NCBI GenBank assembly: GCA_948099385.1
Contig: CANUEZ040000167.1
Coordinates: forward strand, 4,439,001-4,503,000
From: Fasciola hepatica
Lineage: Eukaryota > Platyhelminthes > Trematoda > Plagiorchiida > Fasciolidae
DNA: 64,000 nt
Direction: 5' to 3'
Numbering within the stretch: the stretch's first letter is position 1; every line of letters begins with the position of its first letter. Under the pieces are notes generated by a model. The model had not been told where the DNA came from. It worked only from the letters and a program-made list of their open reading frames with translations, and searched no databases. Shown here piece after piece: positions 28,745 to 39,560 of this stretch. A program made the position numbers and the translations under genes.

Positions 28745-30030
28745 GCAATTTTCTTGGTAAGTATCGCCTCCAAACTGCTCACCAATCTTATTCTCCACCG
28801 ATTATCAGTTCTCGCGAAGTGTGTACGCGTGAGAATCAAGCCGGTTTCAGACCCGTTCGTGGTTGTATCGACCACATCTTCACTCCTTGACAAACCTTGT
28901 AGCACAGATACATCTTCCGTAGGCCGACAATCTCTGTCGTTCTTGATCTAAAAACGGCGTTCGGCTCGGTCGACCGTACAGTTCTTTGGCGCTGCCTATC
29001 ACTGAAGGGTGTGCCGGAGGAGTTTATTTCTCTTTTCCAACAATTTTATGCGAACAGCGGAGGCCGAGTTCCCCGAAGTTCCCCACAGAAAGTGGTGTTC
29101 GTCAGGGTTTCCCTCTCTCACCGTTCCTCTTCAATTTTATAGTTGACATGATTCTTGAGATAGCCCTATCCTCGAGTGAAAATAGTGGCACCGATCTTTG
29201 CTCAGACAGTAAGCTGTCTGACCTGGAATACGCGGACGATGTCGTTCTCTTAAGTGAAGATCCAGGTAATCTGCAAGCTTTCTTAGATAGTCTTAACAAG
29301 AGTGTACCAATGTGTTGGGATGCATTTTACACCTTGCTGCTGTAAAACTGAATATACTCAACACCGAACCTCGTGTTGGTATGGGAAGCTCCAGCCGAAG
29401 TAGATAAGACTTGTTACCTGGGTAATTACCTCTCACTAGGTGGACAGATATGGGACGAAGTGTCATCGCGAATACAGAGGGCGCGTTTGGCTTTTGCCAA
29501 CCTCCGTCATCTGTGGCGTCGGCGTGACATCCGATTGTCTGTTAAGGATAGAGTGTGCAATGCGCCGGTTAGGTCTGTTCTTTTATACAGCTCAGAAACA
29601 TGGCCAATAACAGTAAAAGATAGGTGACGACTGTTGGTGTTCGAGCGTCAATGTCTCCGCAGCACTGCCCAAATATGGTGTTGGTGTTGGGAAGCAGAGT
29701 TCAGTTTGTGGACCGAGTACTGAATATAAACAGGTTAAAGTGGTTGAGACATGTGTTATGCATTCCTACCGATAGACTTCTTCGGCGTACGCCATTCTGT
29801 GAGGCAGTCGGTAATTGGAAGGTAAGTCGAAGTGGTCAGTCCATGACATGGCAAAAAGGTATGAAAACCTTTACCAGTGGAGTTGGCCACGTAGGACGTG
29901 TTAGACTTCCAGGTTAGGGTCCACGCCACCCACCTACCAAATGGTTGGAGACAATAAGTGATATGGCTAGGTGTGGTGGTCAGTGGCGTAGTTGCATTCA
30001 AACTCTTTATTCGTCTTTTTGATTTCCGCT
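28745..30030 (+). pseudogene. RTE-clade RT and C-terminus with intact YADD (RTE4 type)
   Basis: Motifs over several frames: LVSIASKLLTNLILHRLS (28758), AFGSVDRTVLWRCLSLKGVP (about 28950), ESGVRQGFPLSPFLFNFIVD, then LSDLEYADDVVLLSEDPGN with an intact catalytic box at about 29227-29240. A stop at 29343-29345 follows. The thumb (CYLGNYLSLGGQIWDEVSSR, LRHLWRRRDIRLSVKDRV) and the C-terminal WLRHVLCIPTDRLLRR, GQSMTWQKGMK and WLETISDMARCGGQWRSCIQTLYSS follow with stops. The endonuclease is missing. Similar in type to the broken element at 50.5-53.9 kb. Confidence 0.82.
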
Positions 30031-30099
30031 TGATACTTTGACTTTTTTTGAATCATTATCACTGCTTCTATTCTTTTCGCCCTTTACTGTATGATGCTG

Positions 30100-30460
30100 G
30101 AAGGTGGCAACCGAAACCAGAGCACTGAAGTGCGAGAGTAATGGTTGAACAAACTGAACTGAACTGTCTTAGCGTCGTCAAAAGTGACGTAAATTCACGG
30201 AAGCCTCTCTGATCTATTCCCCAACACCACCTACGGCTACAGTCAAGCTCCCTCGTGGTACTTATAGCCACGGACTAGTTCTAACTGCTCACAAAAAGTG
30301 AGTGCAGACATAGCTTGTTACCAGGCTTTTGCGGACAGTTTTAACTCAGGTAGGTTACAGTACCGATCTAGACGCGTCATTCACCGGGCGGTCCAAAACG
30401 TGTTATATTGGCTGTGCCCTATTAACCAGGAATACAACGCCATCGGCGTATTCTAAGTGA
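30100..30460 (-). pseudogene. RTE-like RT remnant, partner of 13475-14290
   Basis: From 30460 down, RIRRWRCIPG/LEYADGVVFLVN (catalytic box YADG, second Asp lost), HVLDRPVND, then a region like LTFCGEQLELVRGYKY. The DNA 30292-30460 matches 13841-14010. Highly decayed. Confidence 0.5.
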
Positions 30461-30574
30461 GAACATGGCGTGCTACGATGCCTTGGTTTTGCAACGCCTT
30501 TATCCAGTTCAGTCTTATTCAACCAATAACCCCGCTCGGTCTTGTTTTCTATCTCACACTGTCTTACTTTACTT

Positions 30575-30960
30575 TACCGCGGCTGGCTCCTTGGAAAGGC
30601 CTCATGAATGTCTCTGGTCGTGGCTGTCCATGCTGGGCGTTTGCAGTAAGGTCCTTGCAGATAACCATCCAGTTCGATTTCCACTGGCAAGTGCCGTACA
30701 CCATACGAAGACCGAGTTAGTTCATCTCCTCGAAAACGGCAACCAGCCAGGTTTTTAAATACCCTCGTCGGCGACGCCAGTCTAGGTAAGAGGTGAGGCC
30801 AGGGCAATACTGGTTAGGACTTAATCAGGCTCATGGAGTACGTTACCAAACCATGGTAATCAGCGGAGTAGTATGCGCGTTGAAAGATGGCGAAGCAGCA
30901 GCTGTTTTGAGTGTTTTCATTCAAGATTCTATCACTTCATCTTCAAATAAATCTGAAGCA
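30575..30960 (-). other. Possible RTE3-type tail fragment and unassigned sequence
   Basis: The minus-strand frame 30574-30807 includes AWTATTRDIHEAF, resembling the RTE3 C-terminal tail (RDxHEA-type), but no other motif is present. The rest of the interval is unassigned. Confidence 0.3.
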
Positions 30961-31009
30961 CTTAGTGATCGAAAACTTCTAGTTGCCTGATATCCTCAGC
31001 TCTTAGTGG

Positions 31010-32330
31010 CTAAGTTTCGCAACCATGTAGTAAAACCGATCGGGCTGCGGCACTGAACACCTCGATTTCGGTCTTAAGACTAATCTCCTTTTGTCGCCAG
31101 AAGGTGTTTCGTAGCTGTAGAAACGCCATTTGGGCCGCGTCAATACGCCATTTGACATCAACCGCGGCTTGTCCGCTTCGCAGGATGGTGGAGCCAAGAT
31201 ACTTAAGATTCGAGACAATTTCTATTGATTGGCCATTCAGTTGTAGGGTTCGATTTGCATGACTAACGGGTATTACGAACATCTTGGTTCTTGGTCGTAC
31301 TGGTCTCGGCACCAATCTCCAAAGCATGTTTACCCGATCAAGGTCCGCTCGCAAGGTAGTCAGGTCCTCTCCGAGCACCGCCACGTCGTCTGTAAATTCG
31401 GGATCCGTAATACTGCAGCTTGAGGAAACTTGGACGCCCTGGTAACCGTCAACTGCGCGTTGCATTACCCAATCCATTGCAAAGTTGGACAGCACTGGAG
31501 ATAATGGGCATCCTTGTTGTACTCATGACTTCAGTTCGACTGGACAAGACTGTTCGCCGCAAGCTCGATCACTTGCTTTTGTTTCAACATAATGCGGCTT
31601 TATCAGTTTGAATGGGATGCCGTCTGCAGGCGTCATCTTCCACAATGACTCGCGATCTATTGATTCAGAGGCGGTACGAAAGTCTATGAAACATGCGGCA
31701 GTAGGGTATTGGAATTTGTACCAGGTTTCCAGAATCCTCTTAGGATGAATATTTGGTGAATACATCCAATGCCTGGAAGGAAGCCTCCCTGATTGGGTAG
31801 AGTACGGGCATGCCTCGATGCAGCAAAGCGGTTCAGCACAAGCTGGGCAAACGCTCTTGCCACCATATCTAGCAGATGGTAGTTCCCGCACATCTTTTTT
31901 GGGAAATGGAAGCAGAACCGAGGAATTCCAATCACATGGAGATTTTCCAGTTTCCCAAATCAAGCTGAATATGGCATGAATTGGTTGATTAACCACCGGA
32001 AGCCACGTCTAGTAGATTTTCGCAGGGATTCCGTCTTCACCGGGGGACCTGCCAGATTTTAAACGGTCGATCGCATTCGCTATATTCTCCAATGACGGAG
32101 GATCACAGTTAATGCTGAGGTTAAATCAGTATCTATCGTTCTATCTAGTGGGTGATTGAGGAGCTGGCTGAAGTGTCCTACGTGTCTCGGTATCTTGCCA
32201 TCCATATCATGGCTGGGTACACAAGCGGAATCGCGCAAGATAGGTTGAATAGACAGTCTTTTACCCAACGCTGATCGTATGAGGCTAAAGAGGTTTGCGA
32301 ACTGGCAAGCACTGGCTGCAGTTTCCATCT
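31010..32330 (-). pseudogene. RTE3 copy 1 linker and RT
   Basis: Linker: METAASACQFANLFSLIRSALG and HVGHFSQLLNHP (32080-32328). RT: FSLIWETGKSPCDWNSSVLL, FPKKDVRELP, ILETWYKFQYPTAACFIDFR and SIDRESLWKM (31523-31996). Then, in another frame, GCPLSPVLSNFAMDWVMQRA; the catalytic box reads FTDD (DPEFTDDVAVL, about 31385-31417) and NLKYLGSTILRSGQAAVDV and LRNTFWRQKEISLKTEI of the thumb follow. Broken at about 31520 and 32000. Confidence 0.78.
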
Positions 32331-32902
32331 TATTAGCGATTTCTTGCCAGTAATTCCATCGGTCTTAGTTTGCGAAGCGGGTGGCCTCGCGTCCGAGTTG
32401 ATATTCAGGACGGCTGAACGAACGGACATCTTTAGCTAAGGTTGAGAGACGGATAGTATCCTCAGATATCGAATCTTTATAGCGGTATTTCGTGAATCCT
32501 AATTCGTCTATTGCGCTTTGATGTACTGCTACTGCTACTGGCCCACAGCATGTCGACCCACTCTGTCCTGTGGTGTAAGGTGAGTACATCGGTTTGACAA
32601 CCGCAGTTCAATCTCCCTCGTCAAAACTTCCATTTCCTCCCGGGACTTTAGCGGTTCCACGTTAAGGCGCTTCGGAGGAGTTGTCTTTATCCGGGTCGTT
32701 AGGCAAAGGCGAAGCTTCGTGCATACCAGCACGTGATCTGATCCTCACTTGTTGCCTGCCTCAGCGTCGCGGTACGATCTGCAGTCTTCTGTTTGCGAGA
32801 CCCATCGCAACCGGATTAGCATGTAGTCAATGTGGTGAGCTGTTCTACCGTCATTGAAATGCTATGTGAGATGCCTTCTAGGATGTTGCAACCGTGTGCT
32901 GG

Positions 32903-33535
32903 TTATGTGCAACCGATTAAAAGAGAAGAAATTAATAAGCCTATCGCCGTTTTCACAGCGCTAGCCCAGGCCGAACTTCCCGAGAATGTGGTGTCTTTCG
33001 CACCTGTCCGGGTGTTCCAGTCACCCGCTATGATAAGCATACCCGTTTTTGGAGTGCGATTTACTACCGTTTTAAGACTGTCGTAGAATTCGTCCTTCGC
33101 ACTAGTACCGGTTGGTAGGGTTGGGGCGTAGATCACAACCACGGTGAGGTTGATCTTTAAAACGCGCCACTGCGTTCTTGATGATATCGGTTCCGAAGAG
33201 AGCAGAACAAAATTTGCGCGACGACTCAATGCTACTGCTACTCCTTGCTGGTTCGGCGTTTCTGGGCGGCTGTGACAAAGTCAATGATAGCTTTCTGCAC
33301 CGGGAACCTTGATGTTACGATAGCCAGTACCGCCTACTCTGACTTCGGATATGCGGGTAATATCCACTTCATAGTCGTATAGTGTGCGCATAGTCACTGT
33401 CTGACTTCCAATGTCCGAAAGAGTTCTCACGTTCCAGCTTCTTATAAAGAGGGTCAGGGGACCCAGTTCGCATTCTTGATACTCCAGACACTGAAGGAGC
33501 ACAGGGCGCGTCGCTTCCAGGGGACGCCGTGGCAT
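32903..33535 (-). pseudogene. RTE3 copy 1 APE-type endonuclease
   Basis: Frames 33281-33535 and 32903-33229 give RSWNVRTLSDIGSQTVTMRT, DITRISEVRVGGTGYRNIKV (catalytic Glu in SEV), then INLTVVVIYAPTLPTGTSAK, DEFYDSLKTVVNR and LIIAGDWNTRTGA (Asp-x-Asn intact). A frame change lies between about 33230 and 33285. It nicks DNA for target priming; broken by frameshifts. Confidence 0.78.
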
Positions 33536-33592
33536 GGAAAATAGAGCGTGTAGAAGACATAATCATGAAGTTTCGTGGGCGTTTGCATTGCG

Positions 33593-34470
33593 TCTTCCAC
33601 AACAATCTACCAAGGTTGCAACCTTTTAATGAATCAATCGCATTGTAGATGCTGAAGTGTCACCTAGACACGTACCCTACTCATTATTCACGAAACCTCA
33701 TGCTACGGCGTCCCTGGCAAGCGACACGCCTCATGTTCCAGCGGTCGGGGTGATAAGGCAGCAGGCTGGGATGATTCGCCGCAGGAAAACAACACAGCTT
33801 GTTGGAATGTCAAGACGTCTATAGGCGTCGGTAGCCAGTGCATCACAGTGCAAACTCTACATGACTGACGTAGGTATTGCTTGCCTTTCGGAATTCCACC
33901 TTCTCAACTCAGGTAGTCGAAAAATAAAGGTCCCAGCCGTGGGTACATCTCACTGACTCTATCGCAGTGACCAAAAAGACCTTTCCGGTCTCTACGGCAC
34001 CGCGTTTGCCCTGTACAAAGTAGCTAGTGATGCAGTGATCTCTTGGAAACCAGTATTATCTAGACTCCCCTTGGCACGCTTTGAAGACTCCCCGCGCGAT
34101 CTGACGATGACTGCGGTCTATACTCCAAAGAGTTCGGCTGGTGACGAAACCAAAGACGAATTCTACTATAACCTGCGGGAGACAATAAACTGGGTTACGA
34201 GGCGCGAAGTACTTTCCAACGCAGGAGGTTGAAACGCTGGTACAGGTACGGCCGATGAATCCACACGTCGTATTCTCGGGAAATTCGGTCTCGGTCAGCG
34301 CTGCGAGAATGATGGCCGACTGATTGATTTAGCCAACATCGACAGAATGGTTGTATGCAGCACTCGATTCCAACATCCCAAAAACTACAAGGTCCTACAA
34401 AGACGGTCACACTGCAAACTACGTAGCTTGAGGGATTAAAGCCAACACGAGAACGAGTGATCATATATGT
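33593..34470 (+). pseudogene. RTE leader and endonuclease fragment, frameshifted
   Basis: The leader 33593-33690 matches 5905-5992. Coding remnants start near 33800 (SQCITVQTLHD). A 65-codon frame 34035-34232 has FEDSPRDLTMTAVYTPKSSA and DETKDEFYYNLRETINWVTR. The next frame holds NAGTGTADESTRRILGKFGL, CENDGRLIDLANIDRMVVCS and TRFQHPKNYKV up to about 34420. The conserved GDWN falls at the break near 34225 and is lost. Cut off at about 34470 where RTE1 copy 2 begins. Confidence 0.75.
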
Positions 34471-34497
34471 GGAGATTCCCCTCAGCCGCCCCCTGCC

Positions 34498-35908
34498 TTG
34501 CGGACAGGTTCTTATTCGAACAAAAAGCTTACGTTGAAAACCCTAATCGTTCTCCTGCTTTCCGGCTGGACACCCTTGAAGTACCCGTGCGAGATCTCCC
34601 ATGAACTGCACGAATGGAGGAAATTCCATACTGCACCGGTCGTCGCGCAAGCCATTAGAACCGCCCTGCCCACTGCACCGAGTGGGATGCGTACTAATAT
34701 GTGCGCTACTGCTCAGAGTTCCCTCTATCATTCAACCTTTGTCTTCTGTTCCCAACCGCCTCCGTTTCCTCCTCTACCTAACCATAATCCCTCCACTGAT
34801 AACACGCCCCCTACTCACAACGGTTCGTCGTCCAATAGTGCTGTTGATGATCCTCAATCTCGTACCTCACATTTTCTCCAGCCACCGAATCTCGGCTCTT
34901 TTAGCGTGCGTACTCTCATGGAGGCCGATCAACGAGCGTGTCGAGCGCTTACATTAGGTGCTCTGAAGATTGATGTCTACTGCGTAAGTGAAATGCGCAT
35001 CAAGGATTCCAGCGGTGTGATTCAGCTAACTGCTCCTGGTATCCCACCAAGATATTTTCTGCGCACTTTAGGAGACGAAGTGGCTAGAGATTCGGGTCAG
35101 CGTGGTGTAGGAGTTGTCTCGACTGACGACGCTGAAGCTTTCCTTTTAGACTGGGTACCGGTTAGTAGTCGTTTACGTGCTGTAAGACCCCAGGAGTCAG
35201 TTGTAGTTCGAAAGGATGGTTGTGTTAAGCACAGCTTGTTCATAATCTCGGCATACGCTCCAACGGGCTGGAGCTCCGACACGCATAAAGATGAATTCTA
35301 CGATGAACTCGCCACTCGTTTGCAGGAGCAAAGGGTCTGGTGTTGTAGTGCTAGCTGGTGATTTTAACGCACAAGTTGGCCAACTTAGTTTGTTAGAAGT
35401 TTGTTTAGGTGAGTGTTGTGCCTTACCCGCCCAGCGCACAGATAACGGGGATAGGCTTCTCCAGCTTTGTGCAGACAATCGGTTATTGCTATCTGGTACA
35501 ACTTTCCGCCACAGTTCGCGTCGCACGACGACATGGCTCTCTAACTCTACAAATACTCTGAGCCAGATTGATCATATCGCATTGAGCTACCGGTGGCGCA
35601 GTTCTGTTCGGAACTGTAGATCCCACTGGCCCACGTACGAAGAGTTGGACCATGCATTAGTTTTAATGCAATTATCGCCCCATTTCCATGGTAATCGTCG
35701 CAAACCGCAAACCCGGTTAGCCGTGCAACGTTTGTATGGTCCAGAAGTTCGCACCAGTTATGGACAAAAAATAGCACATGAGCTAGGAACTACGACAAAC
35801 AGTAATGTAGATGAGCATTGGGCCCATATCAAACAGGCGATGCATGTGGAAGCAAGTTTCGCCTGTGGTCCTAAATACGATGTCCACCAAAGGCATTGGA
35901 TTTCGTAA
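34498..35908 (+). pseudogene. RTE1 copy 2 endonuclease, one frameshift
   Basis: Frame 1 (34498-35361): PPNLGSFSVRTLMEADQRAC (Asn of NVRT is Ser), CVSEMRIKDSSGVIQLTAPG (catalytic Glu), RGVGVVSTDDAEAFLLDWVP, LFIISAYAPTGWSSDTHKDE. It shifts to frame 2 (35291-35908) near 35315-35335: VVVLAGDFNAQVG, FRHSSRRTTTWLSNSTNTLS, QIDHIALSYRW, EELDHALVLMQL. The same shift exists in copies 1 and 3. The first Met lies in leader-like sequence and is not a secure start. Confidence 0.8.
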
Positions 35909-36049
35909 GAGTCTTTGAGTCTAATGGAACACAGGCGTCAGCTCTCGAACTATAAGGAGATGAGTAAGATACTTAGAAAACTACAAAGGCAAGTTACGGA
36001 AAGCCTTAAAAATGATCGCGAAAATTTGTGGGTGAAAGTAGCCGAAGAG

Positions 36050-37584
36050 ATGGAAATAGCAGCTGCTTCATGTAACAATCAAAGACTATTCAGACTTGTT
36101 TGCGACACCGGTGGACGGCGAACCCCGGTCAGCGAAACGATTTGCGATAAAAATGGAGAGCCCATTCATGGCAAATATCAGAGGCTCGACCTCTAGGCCG
36201 AATACTTCAAGGAGCAGTTTAGCTGACCGCGCGCTAGTGTAGGTACTCCTGTGCCAACAACTGTGATTTTCTGGATGGTATCAATTGAGCCCCCATCGGA
36301 AGTGGAAGTTGATTGATGTATTCGATTACTAAAGCGTGGCAAAGCGGCCGGTCCCGACGAACTTCCCCCAATTCTTTTCAAACCGGGTGGAAATGTTTTG
36401 ATAAAATCACTTACCACCTTGGTCCGTGACATTTGAAACGAGTAGCGTATTACGGTAATATGGAGCGGGCCGTTGATCGTTCCCATCTTCAAGAGGGGAA
36501 TACGCAATAACTTTAGTAACCACCATGGGATTAGCCTAATTCCGATGGTGACCAAAGTATCAGCCTCGATTTTGATGCACCGTCTTACACCGGCTCGCGA
36601 GAGGAACCCCCGCGAAGGACAGGCTGGATTCCGCCCAGGTCGAGAATGCATCGACCAGATTTACTCCTCGCCAAAGCGTCACACGCACCGTCGACCGACA
36701 GTGATGGTTTTCTTAGACTTTAAAAGCTCCTTCGATTCAGTTGATCGAACAGCGTTTTCAGTGCTCTTCACCGAAAACGTATGCTGCAGAAGTTCGTGGA
36801 TCTACTGAGATCATTGTATTCTCATACTTCTGGCCGCTTTAGGGTTTACGGTGAACTATCCGGTCGGTTCGAAACGACCAGTGGTGTTCGACACGGATGC
36901 CCTTTGTCTCCATTCCTGTTCAACTTCGTCATGTACGAAATAATGGAGAGTGCAGTGCAAAATCTTCAGGATGTAGGCGTTGAACTAGGAAATAGTGGAA
37001 AGCTGTGTGGCCTAGATTACACGGACAACCTTGTCTACTTGTTTGAAGGCATGGAACGTACTCAGCGTGCACTAGATAGACTCGGCAAGGCTGTAGCTCG
37101 ATTTGGCATGCGCTTTGCACCTTAAAAATGTAAAGTGATGTTGCAAGACTGAACATCAACAATTCCTAGCTTGATGCTCGATGAGGAGGTGCTGACAGTT
37201 GCTGACCGCCTCAGTTACCTCGGAAGCAGCGTGACGACAGATGGGAGCACAGTAGTAGAGTTGAGTACGCGGATATCCAAGGCTCGAGCGGCGTACGCTG
37301 AACTGAAGCACTTGTGGGGTCGACCTGATATCTCACTGAAGTCGAAGGGTCGTGTGTACTGTGCAACGGTGCGTTCAGTTTTGTTGTATGGTTGTGAGAC
37401 TTGGGATTCGTGTGCAGAATATATTCGTCGCCTTGAGGTTTTCGACCATCGATGTTTGCGTGGTATCGCGAAGTTTGGGTGGAATAGCCGAGTGAACAAT
37501 GGTGAGGTCAGAAAGCGAATAGTGGGTACTAATTCAGAGGACGTTCTGTCACAGCGTATCCAACCTATTAGACTTCGTTGGTTG
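36050..37584 (+). pseudogene. RTE1 copy 2 RT and thumb
   Basis: Carries the same series of defects as copy 1: stop after QRLDL (36194-36196), stops in the linker, RDI then stop, catalytic box YTDN (about 37018-37030), stop after GMRFAP. Motifs [52 protein letters not shown] and HRCLRGIAKFGWN are all recognisable. Shared defects show the common ancestor was already dead. Confidence 0.8.
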
Positions 37585-38114
37585 TTAGAACTAAAGGCTT
37601 TAGGTGAAGACCCTAATCGTTCTGCCGATTTGGGGCTGGACAACCTAGCAGTACCCGTCCAACATCTCCCATGAACTGCACAAATACAAAGAATTCCATA
37701 CTGCATCGGTCGTCGCGCAGGATAATCAGGACCGCGCTGCCCATTGCATTGAACGGGGTGGGTAGTGTTAAGTGTGCTACTGCTCAGAGTTTCCTGTTTT
37801 ATTCAGATTTTTTCTTCTGTCCCTAACCACCCCTCTTTGCCCTATTTATCCACTCATAATGCTCCCATTGATAACACGGTCGACACTCGCAACGATTCAC
37901 TGTCAAATAGTGTCGGGAATACTCCTCTGTCTGGTAACTCATTTTCTCAAGCCTCGTCAGCCTCTGAATCTCGGCTCGTTCAACGTGCGTACACCCATGC
38001 AGGCCGGTCAGCAGGCGTGCCTAGCCCTTACATTAGATTCTCTGAAGATTGATGTCTGCTGCTTAAGTGAAACGCGCATCCAGTATTCGAGCAGTGTGGT
38101 TCAGCCAACTGCTC
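37585..38114 (+). mobile_element. RTE2 5'-end fragment embedded in RTE1
   Basis: Starts GTTAGAACTAAAGGCTTT, as in the leader of RTE2 copy 2 (about 58955), and runs through the leader and the first endonuclease motifs (LNLGSFNVRTPMQAGQQACL, DVCCLSETRIQYSSSVVQ), then stops at about 38114, where RTE1 3'-end sequence resumes. A 5' fragment without any 3' end is not the product expected from target-primed insertion. Confidence 0.8.
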
Positions 38115-38336
38115 CTAACCACATGGTGGTCAACAGATGACGTGGCAGCGAGGAATGAGAAAATGTTCAGCGAACTTGGGAAAGGTAGGTGCCTGTTATA
38201 GTACGCGATTGAGCCGGAACGTCCGAGAGAAAATGAGAAGATAGAAGACCTCGATATTAGGCTTTTTTGACAGATACATATGGCATGAAAGCTGAAATTG
38301 ATAGAGAGCATGTGGTGAGTTTAATAAATGCCTTTG
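38115..38336 (+). mobile_element. RTE1 3'-end segment
   Basis: Corresponds to 17316-17520 of copy 1 (GTGGTCAAC, ATGACGTGGCAGCGAGGAAT, TTGATAGAGAGCATGTG), with scattered differences. Probably the rest of copy 2, with the RTE2 piece replacing about 80 bp between them. It ends at 38336 against inverted copy 3. Confidence 0.75.
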
Positions 38337-39560
38337 TAGTTTTCTAAGTATCTTACTCATCTCCTTACAGTTCGAGAGCTGACGCCTGTGTTCCATTAGA
38401 CTCAAAGACTCTTACGAAATCCAATGCCTTTGGTGGACATCGTATTTAGGACCACAGGCGAAACTTGCTTCCACATGCATCGCCTGTTTGATATGGGCCC
38501 AATGCTCATCTACATTACTGTTTGTCGTAGTTCCTAGCTCATGTGCTATTTTTTGTCCATAACTGGTGCGAACTTCTGGACCATACAAACGTTGCACGGC
38601 TAACCGGGTTTGCGGTTTGCGACGATTACCATGGAAATGGGGCGATAATTGCATTAAAACTAATGCATGGTCCAACTCTTCGTACGTGGGCCAGTGGGAT
38701 CTACAGTTCCGAACAGAACTGCGCCACCGGTAGCTCAATGCGATATGATCAATCTGGCTCAGAGTATTTGTAGAGTTAGAGAGCCATGTCGTCGTGCGAC
38801 GCGAACTGTGGCGGAAAGTTGTACCAGATAGCAATAACCGATTGTCTGCACAAAGCTGGAGAAGCCTATCCCCGTTATCTGTGCGCTGGGCGGGTAAGGC
38901 ACAACACTCACCTAAACAAACTTCTAACAAACTAAGTTGGCCAACTTGTGCGTTAAAATCACCAGCTAGCACTACAACACCAGACCCTTTGCTCCTGCAA
39001 ACGAGTGGCGAGTTCATCGTAGAATTCATCTTTATGCGTGTCGGAGCTCCAGCCCGTTGGAGCGTATGCCGAGATTATGAACAAGCTGTGCTTAACACAA
39101 CCATCCTTTCGAACTACAACTGACTCCTGGGGTCTTACAGCACGTAAACGACTACTAACCGGTACCCAGTCTAAAAGGAAAGCTTCAGCGTCGTCAGTCG
39201 AGACAACTCCTACACCACGCTGACCCGAATCTCTAGCCACTTCGTCTCCTAAAGTGCGCAGAAAATATCTTGGTGGGATACCAGGAGCAGTTAGCTGAAT
39301 CACACCGCTGGAATCCTTGATGCGCATTTCACTTACGCAGTAGACATCAATCTTCAGAGTCTATTGTAAGTACATTGAAGGAGCCGAGTTTCAGACGCTG
39401 ACGAGGCTGGAGTAAATGTGAGTTACGAGACTGAGGATTATTAACAACACTATTGGACGACGAACCGTTGTGAGTAGGGGGCGTGTTATCAGTGGAAGGA
39501 TTATGGTTAGGTAGAGAGGCAAACGGAGGTAGTTCTGAACAAAATGCAGGTGGAATAAAC
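38337..39560 (-). mobile_element. RTE1 copy 3, inverted, both ends truncated
   Basis: A minus-strand RTE1 segment from the leader (39560) through the endonuclease to the start of the linker (38337, ILRKLQR). The endonuclease frame 38412-39029 is residue-for-residue the same as in copies 1 and 2, with the frameshift. For 34961-35985 the inverted partner is 38335-39359 (positions sum to 74320). Its leader shares copy 1's loss of the NVRT segment and differs from copy 2. No RT and no 3' end, which is again atypical for a TPRT product. Confidence 0.85.
38412..39029 (-). pseudogene. RTE1 copy 3 endonuclease body
   Basis: 205 codons with VVVLAGDFNAQVG, QIDHIALSYRW and EELDHALVLMQL, same as at 14943-15560 and 35291-35908. 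Preceded in another frame (38959-39327) by CVSEMRIKDSSGVIQLTAPG-type and LFIISAYAPTGWSS motifs. Confidence 0.8.

Larger units (their letters stand above)
30965..33590 (-). mobile_element. RTE3 copy 1 (5' end to thumb), minus strand
   Basis: Order on the minus strand: leader near 33590-33535, endonuclease 33535-32903, linker 32730-32080, RT 31996-31010, thumb to about 30965 (ETxPLRAEDIRQLEVFDH, after a stop). The C-terminal tail is missing, cut at about 30965. Same family as the nearly complete copy at 60240-63750. It meets a plus-strand RTE leader head to head at about 33590. Confidence 0.8.
34486..37584 (+). mobile_element. RTE1 copy 2
   Basis: Plus-strand RTE1 with leader, endonuclease (34498-35908) and RT/thumb (36050-37584). 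It keeps the N-terminal endonuclease segment that copies 1 and 3 lack. From 34961 it is nearly identical to copy 3 (inverted), and from about 34986 to copy 1. The few differences I can see against copy 1 include Tyr for Cys in QLSNYKEM at 35950, a base change near 36786 and Arg for Leu near 37573. The copy breaks at 37584, inside the C-terminal region, against an RTE2 5' piece. Confidence 0.85.
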
